Counted from the first letter of the stretch, positions 45,647 through 58,116 are shown. The stretch: 64,000 bases of DNA from Chlamydoabsidia padenii (GCA_025330725.1 JAIWND010000039.1:164924-228923), one strand, 5' to 3'. Notes: generated from the letters alone by a model not told the origin. Translations and numbers: made by a program.

Positions 45647-47999
45647 ATGCCTCCTCAAAAGAAACAGCAACCTACAGCAAACCGATCTGACGAAAAGATC
45701 AACGATCCTCGGTTTAAAAAAGTACACAATGATCCTCGTTTCCTGCGCCCCAAGAAGAAGGACACCAAGGTGACGATCGACAAACGATTCAAGTCCATGT
45801 TAACTTCAAAGGATTTTGGCACTGGTGCTGGACGTAAGTACTAATCAAGATGTACTTTATATCAAACTAAGCTTTTATTATTATTATAGCCAAGGTGGAC
45901 AAGTATGGTCGTAAATTAGAAGCCGATTCTGCTGAAAAGGAACTGAAGCGGTTTTATCATATTGAAGAAGACGAAGACGACGATAGCGACAGTGATGATA
46001 ACAAATCGTTGACTGAACTCGAAAAGGAACTAATGGCTGACGAAGGTAATTTAGAAGACGAAGACTCTTCTGATGAAGAAGAAAACTCTCCTTTGGCTTT
46101 TGGACAAAAAGGGTATGATCCTATGCGTGGTAAAGGTGTAATCGATGACTCGGATACCTCTGATGAAGATATTGAAGAAGAAGTATCTGAATCTGAACAA
46201 GAAGATGAAATTCCTGTAAGTGATAATGGAAACCATGGTTATTAAAAATCAGTCAACTCACACCTTTATATAGCAAATTCAACAAGGTGAAGAAACTCGA
46301 CGACTGGCATTGGTTAATTTAGATTGGGACAAGGTCAAATCGATGGACATTTATCAAGTATTGAATGGATTCAAGCCCAAGACTGGTGTTATTGAACGTG
46401 TATCTATTTATCCCTCTGAATTCGGCAAGGAACGTATTGAAAAGGAAGAACGTGAAGGACCACCCAAGGAAATCTTCAAGGCTACTACTGAAATCAACAA
46501 GGACGATGACAGTAGTGATGAAGAAGTGACTGAAAAGACTATCATTCGGGATCAAGTGGAAGAAGGTATGGGTGAAGACTTTGATCAAGAAGCACTACGC
46601 AAATACCAATTGGATCGGTTAAAGTAAGTTGTCAATGATGATGAACCTCACTAGATTGATTAACTTTTTATATATAATAGGTACTATTATGCTGTAGTGG
46701 AATGTGATGCTCCTTTCACTGCCAAGATCCTCTACCAATCCTGTGACGGCAATGAATACGAAAACAGTGCCAATTTCTTCGATATGCGATATATACCCGA
46801 TGATATGGAATTCGATGACACTCCTCGTGATACTTGCACTCAAGTTCCTGATGGCTACAAACCTTTGAAATTCCAAACCGAAGCACTCCAACATACTCGG
46901 GTCAAGTTAACATGGGATCAAGATCTGCCTGAACGTGTCCAGTTGACTCGTCGTGAATTCACTGAAGCCGATTTGAAAAACTTGGACTTTGATGCTTATT
47001 TGGCTTCCTCTGATGAGGATGGGGATGATTCTGATGATGAACAAGATGTGGAAGCGATGCGTGCAAAGTACCGGAAACTCTTGGCCAATGGTGACTCTAA
47101 TGTATACGATGACAAGACCAATGATGATGATGATGATGATGATGGCGATATGGAAATCACATTTACTCCTGGTCTTAGTGAAAAAACTGGTGGTCTTGGT
47201 GCGGATGATGACGATGAAGAACCCAAGGAAGAAACCAGTATTGAAACTTATATGCGGAAACAAAAGGAAAAACGAATGGCCAAGAAGGAACGACGTGAAT
47301 TGGAAAATAAGGGAGACGATGATGGTAAATTCAACAAGAAGAAGAGTGGTCGAAAAGCTCAAACCTTTGGTGAATCGGACAATGATGAAGAATTGGAAGG
47401 TGATGCTTTCTTTAAAGAAGCTCGTGCTGAAATGGAAAAGGAAGGTGCAGTTGGTAAGTCTATTTCTCTACTGAATACAAAATAGATACTGTTTGACTCA
47501 TCTCTCTCTCTCTCTCTCTCTCTTTGTTAGTGAAAGACCCCAAGGAAAAGAAGAAGAACAAGAAGAAGAAACTGTCAAAGGAAGAACGCATGGAACAAAA
47601 ACGACAAAAGGCGGAATTGGAACTACTCATGGGCGACGATCAAACCAAGGGTGAAGGATTCGATATGAAACAAGTACTGAAACGAGAAAAACTGGAAAAG
47701 AAAAAGGGCAAGACAAGTCGAAAGGAAAAGGAACTATTACAATCGACTACCGATGACTTTGAAATCAACGTCCAGGATCCTCGTTTTGCTGCTTTACAAG
47801 ACTCTCATCACTTTGCTATTGATCCTACCAATCCTCAATTCAAAAAGACCAAGAACATGAAGAAACTGATGGAGGCAAGACAATCGAAATTAAGCAAGGA
47901 ATGGGGTCAAGGTGAAGAATGGAAGAAGAATGTCACAACAAAGGTAATAAAAATAAAAATAAATCGAGTCATAACAATGGTAGGAATCGATGGACTGAT

Positions 48000-48033
<34 letters not shown>

Positions 48034-48157
48034 TACACAACCTACTGAAGACAAACAATCAACTACCAAATCTGGATCATTATCACAATTGGTGGATGCT
48101 GTCAAACGTAAAGGTGCTCTGACTCAACCAAAACTTGGAAAACGTCAAAAACAATAG
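45647..48157 (+). CDS. ESF1: Pre-rRNA processing protein ESF1
   Basis: Nucleolar factor for early 18S rRNA processing in the small-subunit processome. About seven exons give roughly 690 aa. N-terminal blocks DEKINDPRFKKVHNDPRF and IDKRFKSMLTSKDF are followed by long acidic stretches. The RRM-like core then reads RLALVNLDWDKVKSMDIYQV with YPSEFGKERIEKEEREGPP, YYYAVVECDAPFTAKILYQS, and DMRYIPDDMEFDDTPRDTC. Lysine-rich coiled parts follow, then the conserved C-terminal DFEINVQDPRFAALQDSHHF and FAIDPTNPQFKKTKNMKKL. The last intron carries a (TA)n repeat (~48003-48030). Confidence 0.93.
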
Positions 48158-48369
48158 AATCCCCTCATCATTTAACAATAGATTACTTCATATACATCCC
48201 CAATCATCCATTAAATAAATAAATGTTATTGTCATAAACGGTTTGCATGATCAATGTATTTTAACCCCCGCACCTATTTTATATTCCCTCCTCCCTAAAT
48301 AAAGTATCAACATCCAATTTTTTATTATTACATTAAAGCATATAAAAGAGTGAAAGAGAGGTAGGATGT

Positions 48370-48819
48370 CTATTTTTGGGCCTTGAGGACACGCTTGACG
48401 ATCTTTTGTTCTTCGATCAAGAAGGCACGGACGATACGGCTACGGACACAGTGACCGCAGCGAGAACCACCATAAGCACGGTTCACGGTCTTTTGGGTCT
48501 TGGACACATTGTGGAATTGACGAGCACGGAGAGCCTTGATCTATTGTAGGAAAATGAAAAAGTCAGTCATCATTGTCGTGTGGATCTCATAGTGTACTTA
48601 CCCCAGCCAAATTGTTACCACAGTCACCACAACGAGGAGCCTTGACGGGCTTCTTTTGATATTGGTAGACGAGCTTGGCACCTAATGTGAAGAAGAAAAG
48701 AATGAGTGACGGGAAGGGAAGGTTTTAATGTATCATTTACCAGGAGTCTTGACGATCTTGACTCGGTTGGAGCGGGTGTTGTATGAGAGGCGACGTCTGT
48801 AAGTAACACGTTGAACCAT
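48370..48819 (-). CDS. RPL34: 60S ribosomal protein eL34
   Basis: Large-subunit zinc-ribbon ribosomal protein. Three exons give ~112 aa. It begins [20 protein letters not shown] and has the zinc cysteines in RCGDCGNNL and RCGHCVRSR, with the eL34 stretch [20 protein letters not shown] between them. The end reads [18 protein letters not shown] and KAQK. The leader holds a (CATC)n repeat (48891-48931). Confidence 0.94.
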
Positions 48820-48890
48820 GGTGACAAATTCTATACCATTCCAGATTGACAATGACAAAAAATAAAAACAAGAGTGTGAGTACAAGACTA

Positions 48891-48931
48891 TCCATCCATC
48901 CATACATCCATCCATCCATCCATCCATCCAT
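48891..48931 (+). repeat. (CATC)n tetranucleotide repeat by eL34
   Basis: About ten CATC units with one interruption, ~70 bases upstream of the eL34 start codon. Similar repeats occur at 40407-40431, 56760-56790 and 58003-58029, each in the leader or first intron of a ribosomal-protein gene. Confidence 0.8.
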
Positions 48932-50080
48932 GTAAATCGTACAATCCTGTTGATTCATCCTGTCAAATCCATATTGTTGTTGTTTTTTATCATCCTATTT
49001 TTTTATTACCTTTGTGAAAGGAGGAAGCTTTATTTCATCAAGCCGAAAAGGGGAGTTTTTCAATCCCTCCGTCGGAAATTGAATTCATTTTTGATTGGAC
49101 AGGGCTGGTCCTTTCTTTCCAACAGTATCTACTTGTTCCCTCTCACACCAGACAGCTTTATCTTGACTCTACAAGACAAAATGTATGAAATACTTGATGG
49201 GTAACTGCATATAAAGTAATGAAAAAAGTCTGTATGATCCCTTTTTACTGTATAGGGGACAAACCCTATGGAATGACACCATTACCACGTAAGCAAACAG
49301 ATAGTACCTTTCTCTCTCTCTCTCTTGGCTTTTACTCCTCATTTTAACTAACCTTCCTCTTGATACATTATGGTTTAGATAACGAATGAATTAGAATTAA
49401 CCAAGAATCACATTCCCCCTTCCTCACAATGGATCGCAACATTGGGATCTTGTCAATCAAAAAAAAAAAAAAAAAAACCTAGGTATGCCTGCAAAACATA
49501 CACGACCTTAGGTCGAATGGATACAACTAATAAACTAGGGGCTCATACAACAAGAACAATGGCTTTGACGTGGAAAAACAATGATACACTTACCTTTATA
49601 TATATCATCCTCACTCATCCTCATATCAGTAGAATAGCCTTTTATCACCGCTCTTCTCTTATTTATCTTTATTTGCGCAATCAAAAAAATCCATCATTTG
49701 ATCTATGCCCATGAATGTCTTCTTTGCTTTGTTTCTTGCATTGATCGGAGTGTACATTTGCTTCCAGATTTCAAGTCCAGATTAATGGGGGGTGGAAATA
49801 GGTAGGCACGATTATCATATCCAAGATCGTTCGTTTTACGACACCATTTTGGAAATACAATTAATTATTGTCGAATGTGAAGGAAAGTGTGTCTGATCCC
49901 AACCCTTTATTTTGCTTCATTACTTGTGGTATACAATAGAAGCTGGTTGACGATCTACATGTCGCTATCGGGATTTGAAATGATGGGTGATAAAGTAAAT
50001 AAGGTAAGGACCCGATTCATTTTTTTTCCCTCTTCTCTTCTCTCTTTCCCATCCCCCCCCCTACAACAAACAACCATTCA
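48932..50080. other. Gene-poor region upstream of VAMP7-like gene
   Basis: No confident gene. A possible short exon series begins with an ATG at 49181 (MYEILDG), with plausible introns at 49201-49255 and 49291-49380. The frame does not stay open after the third exon, although a different frame then reads ITNELELTKNHIPPSSQWIA. It may be a decayed gene. An A run lies near 49459. The recurring motif TATCGGGATTTGAAATG is at about 49969-49985, about 100 bases before the next start. Confidence 0.35.
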
Positions 50081-50171
50081 ATGTCACTTATTTATGGATT
50101 AGTAGCTCATGGCTCTACTGTTTTAGCAGAACATACCAATAGCTCAGGCAACTTTGCTACAGGTAAAGGAA

Positions 50172-50202
<31 letters not shown>

Positions 50203-51169
50203 AGTGCCTTTCTTTATCACAGTTACCCAGGCCATATTGGAAAAGATCCCACCCAATAACTCCAAACTCACTTATGTCTATGATAGGCAAGTGACATTAA
50301 CAACGTTGGTTTATGATTAATGAACTTGTGCTCTTTGTTTAGGTATCTTTTCCATTATATCTGTGAAGATGGCATCACTTACATGTGTATGGCTGACGAT
50401 TCCTTTGGCCGACGTGTCCCCTTTGCCTTTTTACAAGACTTGAAAGACAAGTTTTTATCCAACTATGGTAAAGACCGAGCACTTCATTCACCACCTTATG
50501 GACTGAACGAATTCTCGCGAGTGATTGCCAAGCAAATGGTAAGCTGGACTAAAAAGGATGGAGGAGAGTTTTATATATACTCACTCTTATACGATAGGAA
50601 TACTTCTCCACCAATCCAGGATCTGATCGATTAAAACAGGTACATGGTGAAATTGAACAAGTCAAGGATGTGATGGTACACAATATTGGTAAGTATTGAT
50701 TCGAGAGAGATAAAATAGAGGAAAAAAAAACTCATTCTTGTTGTTTATAGAACGTGTGTTGGAACGTGGGGAACGGATCGAATTACTTGTGGACAAGACC
50801 GATAGTCTGAATCAACAAGCATTTGCATTCAAGAAACGAAGCACTCAACTCAAGGTAAATGATAAACAAACAAGTAGTAGAAAACAAACAAATAAACAAA
50901 CAAGAAAATGATTCTTTTTAGAGAGCCATGTGGTGGAAGAATACAAAGCTTATGATCATGATTGTATTGGCTTGCTTTGTAAGTCTTGAATGGCGAGTAC
51001 TTTATTTAATACTCACGCTCTCTTATTTATCTAGTTGATCACATACTTTGTCAGTGCATCGATTTGTGGCTTTCCAGGTATTAGAAGATCATGCATGAAT
51101 CCCCCTCCCCATTCTCATCATTCTTTTTTTTTTTTTTATCCTTTAGCATTCGATTCCTGCCGTGCGTAA
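50081..51169 (+). CDS. R-SNARE with longin domain (VAMP7/Nyv1 type)
   Basis: Vesicle-fusion SNARE of endosome/vacuole traffic. About seven exons give ~225 aa. The longin domain runs from MSLIYGLVAHGSTVLAEHT to about residue 115 (YLFHYICEDGITYMCMADD, VPFAFLQDLKDKFLSNYG). The SNARE helix reads LKQVHGEIEQVKDVMVHNIE followed by RVLERGERIELLVDKTDSL, with the zero-layer Arg in VLERG, then the KRAMWW basic-aromatic juxtamembrane motif. One C-terminal membrane anchor follows (LMIMIVLACFLITYFVSAS). The short lumenal tail ends FDSCRA. VAMP7 is preferred over Ykt6 because of the membrane helix, and over Sec22 because of the core sequence. Confidence 0.88.
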
Positions 51170-51667
51170 AACACCCCTTCTTCTTTAAAACTATAGTATC
51201 CTTTTACCACACATATTATTCTTTTATATCTATCCCATGTTATAAATAAATAAATATCATCTATAAACATAAATAAATATGATGCTAGTACGGGATTACA
51301 ACAAGTCCACGGTAGTCGGGATTTAAAATCGGTTTACTTGTTCTTGACCTGACTGACACCAGGGTCTGAGCGTTTGATCTCCTAGTAATGGTCTGACTGG
51401 TAATCGCAAGTGAAGGCTATGCAAATATAGTATATATTAAACTAGTTTTGCATCATTAATGTACATAGACATGTTTGATAAAAGTAGAATTGTTTTATTA
51501 GTTTAAATGAATACCACTTTTTTCTTGGGGTGGTGGTTATGACTGGATGTAGGAGGACTGCATAAATAACTTTTTGTGTGTAGAAGGGGAAAGTAATAAA
51601 CAGATAAAACAATAAATCAAGTATGTGTACACTATATCTAACTATATGTGTTGTTAGATGTTCCAAA
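51170..51667. other. Convergent intergenic region
   Basis: Three-prime flanks of two convergent genes with AATAAATAAA near 51245. Despite the lack of a nearby start codon, it contains GTCGGGATTTAAAATC at about 51314 and TACGGGATTACAA near 51289, variants of the recurring motif. No gene is seen. Confidence 0.45.
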
Positions 51668-53257
51668 TTAGTAAGTAGGCCGCACCAATGAAGTAAAAGA
51701 AGGGAACCCAAGGGTCTGATTCTGTGTATTATTATCTTGTCGTTGTTGGTCGGGAGTAGGTCCATCCTCCTCTTCCGTATCTTCCATAAAAAACGGTGCA
51801 TCGGTTTCGTCGTGAGTCGAGTGTCTTGGTCTTTGACGATCCTCGGTAAATGGTGAGATAAAAGAGGATGGTTCAGGTGTATTGGAAGGTGGTTGATAAT
51901 AAGACGGTTGTTGTTGTTGTTGTTGTTGATAGAGTGGACGACGACGAAGGGCGACATCTTCGGATGGTACTTGCAGAATGGATGAATTCATACCAGGAAT
52001 GTTGATGGCATTGGCAGAAGACGTGTCGAATCGTTCATTGAAGCCCATAGGGTGGGACCATATGTCGCTTATATCCGTATGGCTGCCTGCATTGGTCGAT
52101 GTTCCTAATAATGTGTCGGTTCCCAGTCGATCAAAAGAGCCTTGTAAAGAGGAGGGATTTTGTGCTAGTAAAGAAAAAAATAAATAAAAGTAAGCCAACT
52201 ACATAGAATGATTTTATTTTATTTTTTACCTTGGAAGGAATACGAGTGTATGTTGGAAGCAGTGCTAGTTTGAGAAGAGCCATGATGATCAAGAGGACTT
52301 GCAAAGAATCGAGAAGAATGTCTTGTCCATGGGTCGTACGATTTTGATAAATTACCAAGACTGGAAGAAGATTGATAACCACCATCGTATAATTGTCGAA
52401 AGCCATCATATCTCTCAGTCTCTGGAATCCGCTGCAAATACCCATTGGTGTCGATAAAGCTGTTTTTGTTGTTGTTAAGGCTTGAGTTTGTTGTCGCCGG
52501 ATCCCATACCGAGGGTGTTGTCCGTAAACTACTAATACCAGGATGCTTGATCGAATTACCTTGTGGTGGACGATATTGATAAAGTGGATTATTGGAAGGA
52601 ATAGAAGTGGATAAACCCTGTATATGTTGCTGTTGTTGTTGTTGTTGTTGTTGTATTGCTGCTGTCAATTGACTGAATCCATTATTATTCGTTTGTCGGG
52701 TAGAATGTGGATCGGATAGAGTATGATGATTTTGCTGCTGATACTGTTGTTGTAAATGGGAAGGAGAGCTCCAACTGGATATGTATTTCCGGTTGTCGCC
52801 ATAAGGAGACATGGTGTGGAGCAAAGCACATTTGGTTCCAAATTTACAGTTGCCCTTGATAAAGTACTTGCACACAGAGGATTCGGAGTTTGGAGTCAAA
52901 TTGTGTGAGAAGGTACAATTGGTGCCAGCAGTACAGGTTCCTTGTTTGAAAAACTTGCAAGGTACGTGAGATAAATTGGAGGCTAAAAAGTTCAAAAGCA
53001 AATTAAAAAAGAAAAAGTGTAAAATGAGTGAGTATTTCCAAAGGAAAATCTGTTGTCTACTTACTTTTGTTGGATACATTATTGCTTTTGGAAGGTACAG
53101 GAGGTGAAGGAATGCTTTGTAAGCCCAAAGAAGTTCCAGGTTGGTGACACGACCCATTAGAGGTGGAGGACTTTAATGGTGTGCTTTTAGACATCAAGTT
53201 TAAACCTGACCGGCCAGCACCATTAGTAAGTTCCAAAGAGATGGTAAGGTCGGACAT
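51668..53257 (-). CDS. Tandem CCCH zinc-finger protein (Lee1-like)
   Basis: Probable RNA-binding regulator. Three exons give about 480 aa, starting MSDLTISLELTNGAGRSGLN at 53257. Two adjacent CCCH fingers lie near residues 70-115: CKFFKQGTCTAGTNCTFSH and CKYFIKGNCKFGTKCALLH, spaced C-x7-C-x5-C-x3-H. The rest is low-complexity: glutamine runs from CAA/CAG repeats, Ser/Asn-rich parts, and an acidic end (FFMEDTEEEDGPTPD). The pair of fingers with a long disordered tail resembles fungal Lee1-type proteins. Targets are unknown. Confidence 0.78.
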
Positions 53258-53755
53258 TGTGTTGTAGAGTTCAGATGATATAGTATGGGGGGGGGGGAAG
53301 GGAATAGTTAAATAAATATGGTCAAGATGAGCAAAAGGGAGTATAAACAAGCAAGTGGTAAAGTAATAAGGTCAATGGTAGACACAGAAATGTACAGGAT
53401 GGGGTATATATATTAACGCATATAAAGTAAAAGCCAAAAGTAAAAAAGGAGAAAGAAGAGAGAGAGAGAGAGGAGTAAAGGGGGGGGAAGAGACAAAAAA
53501 GCGAAGCATGACGAGTATATTCAAATTCCGATCATCGTCACCCACTACATTAATACAACAACAAGAGTACACGCAGTAGATAAACAACACATGCATAAAA
53601 GCAATCACAGAAGGCATCCCTTTATTCCCTATAAATAAACAATAATGAGATATAAAACGAAACCTAAAACACAAAAAGATAAAAAAGATAAAAAAAGTAA
53701 ATAAGCTATACTAGGGTTAAAAGATCCAAAGCATAGAGAGAGAGAGAGAGTGATT
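53258..53755. other. Intergenic region
   Basis: Between the CCCH gene promoter and the 3' end of the SR-protein gene. TATTCAAATTCCGATC near 53518 is a weak match to the recurring motif. GA-rich microsatellites are at ~53457-53475 and ~53735-53750. No gene is seen. Confidence 0.4.
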
Positions 53756-55220
53756 TTAACGAGACCAAGATCGGCTTCGGCTTCTTCTGCGACGACGAGG
53801 AGGAGAGCGACTATATCGACGGGATCTTTCATAACCACGACCATTATCAGGACGTTTTTCACCCATATATTCACCAGGAGTAGGACTATGAGCACGATGA
53901 GTCACAGAAAAGTCCACGCGCACCGTTCTACCATCAAGATCCTAATAATAATAAAAAAAGATCAGTATCTTTGATATTAAACATCAATATCACTTTACCA
54001 TGCCATTTGTTTCTTCACGAGCACGAGTAGCATCTTCTTGCTTGACAAAGTAGACAAATCCAAATCCTCGAGAGCGTTTAGCCTACCACCCAAAAAAAAA
54101 AAAAAAAAATGGTGAGTGGGTGGTTTCCAATCCAGTTTTTTCTGTTCTTTACCCGATGATCATAAACAACAGTGACTGCATCCAAAGCACCAAACTTGGA
54201 GAATACATCTTCCAAATCTCGTTCACGAGTATGCATGTTCAAGCCAAAGATACCAAGGACCTTGGATGGTTCAGGTGCTTCCTAGATAGTTAAAAGTGGA
54301 TGATTAATATGGATTTCGTCCCCCCCCCTTTTAATCCCCCCCCTCCTTCACCATGCATCACTTACTCTGGTACCATGAAGATCCTTCTTTTGCTGTGGTC
54401 GTCGGCTATAAAGAGAGTTTAGTACACATACATACACGTTTATTTATCCTAGTTACCTTCTACGATCACGAGAGGGAGATCGAGAGTATCGGCTACGACG
54501 AGAATCGCGTCTACTACGATAAGATGACCGACGAGGAGACACACTAGATAAACCAAAAGACAGGATAAGACACCGATGACTTGCGCGAGATATTATTCTT
54601 CCATGGTTGCTTCATTCATTTCTTTTTTTTTTTTTTTCCCTCTTGAATACTACAGATTTGTCTGTACTTGATTTGTTTCTTGTTTCCAAAACCCTTCTTC
54701 ACACTTCTTTTTTTACAATAATATAAAAAAAAAGCATCAGAAGAGCCTTTCCTCTTTTTTTTTTTTTTATGTTTTTTTTTTGTTTTTTTATTTCCCACCC
54801 CCCATATAAAGGAATAATAAACAAAGCAACCATAGAGAAATGCCACAATCAAACTTTTTTTTTTCAACTTACCTTCGACTTCTTGACCGAGATGGGGTTC
54901 GACGTCGACGACGACGCACGGGTGAGCGTGACAAGGAGCGAGAAGGACTGGTACTTCTACCACGACGACGACGACTGGGGCTTCTTGACCTTGAGACAGA
55001 CCGATAGGCAGGAGACCGAGAGCGAGAGCCATTAGAAGCACCACCATCCTTCATTTCAACAGAAGGGCTACGAGACCGTCCAACCTACGTATGAGATCAA
55101 TAAAGTAAACAATAAAGTAAGCATCATTTAGTATTAATAACGCCAAAACAAGATTAGTAAACCCAAGTGAACTCAATGGTTCACTGTATTTACCTCTTCA
55201 GTTGTGGGATTGTCGACCAT
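53756..55220 (-). CDS. Transformer-2-like SR splicing factor
   Basis: Splicing regulator with an RNA-recognition motif flanked by arginine/serine domains on both sides, the Tra2 architecture. About seven exons. RS1 includes [20 protein letters not shown] and [20 protein letters not shown]. The RRM has RNP2 KVLGIFGLN, then [19 protein letters not shown] and RNP1 [11 protein letters not shown], with [20 protein letters not shown] at its end, very like Tra2-beta. RS2 ends [16 protein letters not shown]. The start at 55220 encodes MVDNPTTEE in a short first exon. A ~270-nt T-rich intron separates two RS exons. Confidence 0.85.
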
Positions 55221-55328
55221 TGTTTTTGGTGTGAGAAGGAAAAAATAAAATAAAAATAAAAAATGAAGAGAAAAGGGAGAACAAAAGGAAAAGAAAAAAG
55301 TCAACTACGTACAAAAAATTTTACTTTG

Positions 55329-55343
55329 TTTTCAAATCCCGAC
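55329..55343 (-). promoter_or_regulatory. Recurrent motif upstream of Tra2-like gene
   Basis: TTTTCAAATCCCGAC on the plus strand (GTCGGGATTTGAAAA on the gene strand) lies about 110 bases upstream of the Tra2-like start codon. Confidence 0.5.
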
Positions 55344-55454
55344 ATTAGGCTTGATCCTAAAGCGGTTCCCATTGGCATGACCTGAATCAATCCAGTGCAT
55401 TTTGTTTGTTAAAAGAATTATATGATAAAACCTTTTACTATTACTAAACACCAA

Positions 55455-55757
55455 CTATGCCCCTGCAAGATCATCACCGTAGACTGGGTGGCCAATGGGA
55501 GACAGTACCCACATCATGGCACTTGGTAAATGATCCAAATCGAGACAAATCACGCTTTGGTTGGATGTCTTGACCTACAATAAAAAAAACAAGTTTCTAA
55601 TTTGTCCTTGTTGCTTCTTCCTTTGATGTCTTACCTTGGGAGGTCTTTTCCATAAAGAGGGTTGATGATATTGTGTCTTCTTGTTAGAGCAGGGACCACA
55701 TGCTTTACCGGTACCAGTGTTGGGTTCTTTAAAGAAAATTGTCATAAGAGTCGACAT
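55455..55757 (-). CDS. Small hypothetical protein (80 aa, two exons)
   Basis: No family recognised. Exon 1 encodes MSTLMTIFFKEPNTGTGKAC and continues GPCSNKKTQYHQPSLWKRPP. A canonical GTAAGA donor and TTGTAG acceptor (intron ~60 nt) join in frame to VKTSNQSVICLDLDHLPSAM and an end at GHPVYGDDLAGA. It has a CGPC motif, little low complexity and normal intron signals, so it is likely a real gene. The recurring motif lies ~210 bases upstream of its start (about 55967). Confidence 0.6.
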
Positions 55758-56079
55758 TATAAAGAATGATCAGACGCCAATCCGTCCCGTATGCCTAACA
55801 TGTCATTCTCGCTTTTCATGATGAATGATGCTTCCTTTTGTCCAATACAGGTATGAGGATATGTATCATTGACATTCATCTTTTTTTTTTTTTACCATAT
55901 ATCCCCCCTACCACGATGAATTAAAGACTTCTCTCCAAATCATGCAAGCGGGGTTTCGACAATCGATATCGGGATTTAAAAACGACCACAGTTTTACTTG
56001 TTCCTACATGACAGACCTGTGTTTAACAGACAAAAAGTTTCTTTATTTAATCAAAGGAGGAGACTACAAGTGATCTAAT
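55758..56079. promoter_or_regulatory. Promoter region with CATGCAAGCGGGG and TATCGGGATTTAAAA
   Basis: Upstream of the small 80-aa gene. ATCATGCAAGCGGGGTTTCG at about 55939 is followed by ATATCGGGATTTAAAAAC at about 55967. Both words occur elsewhere in this window near other start codons. No gene is seen. Confidence 0.45.
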
Positions 56080-56837
56080 CTATTTGTTAAGGACAATACC
56101 GTCAAACTACATATAAAAAAAAATTCATCGTTAGTAAAATAAATCCATTGTCATCAACTTGAGAGATACTTACGCGAGACTTGAACCATTCGACAGATTC
56201 AGACTTTTTGATCTTGTGGTTGACACCAACGGAAGATTGAGCGCGCTTACGACGAGCGACACGGAAACCAGGGCGACCCATGACAACATAGTAATCCATA
56301 CCGTAAATACCAATGGAAGGATCATACTTGATACCCAAATCAATATGTTCATCAATACCAAAGCCAAAGTTACCAGTGGCAGAAAAGTTGCGATCACGCA
56401 ATTCGTATTCCTTGACCTTGAGACCACGTTCCAAGATTTCTTCGGCCTTGGGACCACGCACAGTCACATGGACAGAGATCTTTTCGTTACGACGGATACC
56501 AAAAGTACGCACAGTGTAACGGGCCTTGGAGTACACAGGGGTTTGACCAGTCAATTGTTCGAGCACCTTGGCAGCACGGGTCAAACGATCACCAGATTCA
56601 CCAACAGAGATGTTCAACACGAGCTTTTCAATGTGAAGAGACTTCATGGGGTTGGCCTTGTTGACCTTTTGTTCTTCGGCGCTCTATTTCATTTTATAGT
56701 AAAAGAAAAAAAAAAAAAAAGAGAGATTAGTTTGTCGTTCATTAACCCATCTGTGTGCCTCCATCCATCCATCCATCCATCCATCCATCCTATTCATCCA
56801 TCTATCACTTCTTCTTCTTCTTGCCGTGCCGTACCAT
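56080..56837 (-). CDS. RPL11: 60S ribosomal protein uL5 (L11)
   Basis: Large-subunit protein contacting 5S rRNA. The main exon (~56173-56689) reads [80 protein letters not shown] and [16 protein letters not shown], an unmistakable uL5. The last exon adds FDGIVLNK. For phase 0 the start codon must be separate: an ATG at 56837 followed directly by a GTAC donor fits and gives MSAEEQ, making a first coding exon of only three bases. That start is inferred. The intron contains a (CATC)n repeat at 56760-56790. Confidence 0.88.
56760..56790 (+). repeat. (CATC)n repeat in uL5 first intron
   Basis: About seven to eight CATC units inside the inferred first intron of the uL5 gene. Confidence 0.8.
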
Positions 56838-57092
56838 TATTTGACGATATCGAAGCTGAAAGAGGGAGGAAGTAATCGATTTTGCCCCTTCTGGCTCTTT
56901 TTCTTCTCCCGCCTGTCTGTCGGCATTTCAAATAAATATCCCCCTGAATTCCCTTTTGCCACCCACAAAGACAAACCATTAACACAATAAAAGACACAGT
57001 ATAAGATGACATAATATACACAAATAAATCAATGACTTTATTAAAAGATAAGCATAAACAATAAAAGAATTTTATCAAGTAAAGGGCTAATT

Positions 57093-58051
57093 CTAATGCT
57101 TCTTGGACTAGATAAAAAAAAAAAAAAAGGGAGGGGGAACATGTTAGTAAAAAAAAAAACAATCACCATCACATTGACTTACCTTGATCTTCTTGACGTA
57201 GAATTCAAGTTCCTTGCCTTCCAAGATATAACCATCACAACGACCAGATTGACCAGGACGAGAAGCAATGATAGCATAAAGACGACCAGCAGCAAATTGA
57301 TCATCCAAGAGAGGATCGACAGCAGCAGTAGCTTGACGAGCAGCAATCTTCTTTTGGACAGCGTTGGATTTCTTGTCAGCAGCATGTTCGACTTCTTCGG
57401 TCTTGGCAGCAGCAGCCTTCTTCTTGCCCAAGACTTGAGCATAGTGAGATTCGTACCATTGACGGAAAGGAGTAGCATCGATTTGGATCACGGCACCCTT
57501 GACCAAAGTGTTAGTACGAACCAATTCGTTGTTGGAAGCGTTGTAGACCACAGTCAAGACACGGGTCTTGCGAGATACACCTTCAGAGCCCCATGAGAAG
57601 TTACCCGCTTCAAGACGGAGCGCACGATGTTTGTAGTTACCACCACGGACACGGACAAGATGGATACGTTTGGCTCCCAACTTGGTGTTGGCAGATTGGC
57701 GACCCAATTCGAACCTATCATGTAAAAAAAGATCAGTTCATCGTTCTCCCCAATAGATCTTGATCCTTACTTTCTCTTCTTTCTGTATTGAGAGCGTCTA
57801 GCACCTGTAGCGCTGCGCTTATGACGAGAATCGCGACTGATACCTATATACCATTAACATAAAAAGCTGAATTAGTTTACTGATCATTAATGCTTTCATC
57901 CTATCTACCCATCCATCAGTTATGATATTCAAAAAGTGTTGTCAAAGTTGTTATACCGCACGATATTGTTGTAGTGTTGTTTCCTTTTATGATACACATA
58001 GATAGATGGATGGATGGATGGATGGATGCATGTTATGTATGCCTTACCCAT
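57093..58051 (-). CDS. RPS8: 40S ribosomal protein eS8
   Basis: Small-subunit ribosomal protein. Four exons give ~205 aa. The first coding exon is four bases (ATGG), and the next restores [20 protein letters not shown]. The large exon has [60 protein letters not shown] and the end [20 protein letters not shown], all eS8. The last exon encodes SKKH. The first intron (~195 nt) holds a (GATG)n repeat at 58003-58029. The gene is tandem with uL5 on the same strand, ~260 bases apart. Confidence 0.94.
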
Positions 58052-58116
58052 ATTGTTTCGTAAGAGAAAGAGCTTGATTCATGGCCCAAAATTGAATTCC
58101 CTTTTGACAGGAGTTA

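Noticed and set aside
46907..47474. Long frames on both strands across ESF1
   Set aside because: They are shadows of the GAT/GAA-rich acidic stretches; the ESF1 frame is clearly the coding one.
49181..49800. Multi-exon gene starting MYEILDG
   Set aside because: The splice sites look fair but no combination keeps one frame beyond the third exon, and an A run lies within the last frame; left as possible remnant.
54616..55047. 143-codon minus-strand frame rich in valine
   Set aside because: It is the shifted frame of the arginine/serine repeats of the Tra2-like gene; RS codons read in another frame give Val/Leu-rich text.
48891..58029. CRISPR-like array from repeated CATC blocks
   Set aside because: These are simple tetranucleotide microsatellites without spacers.
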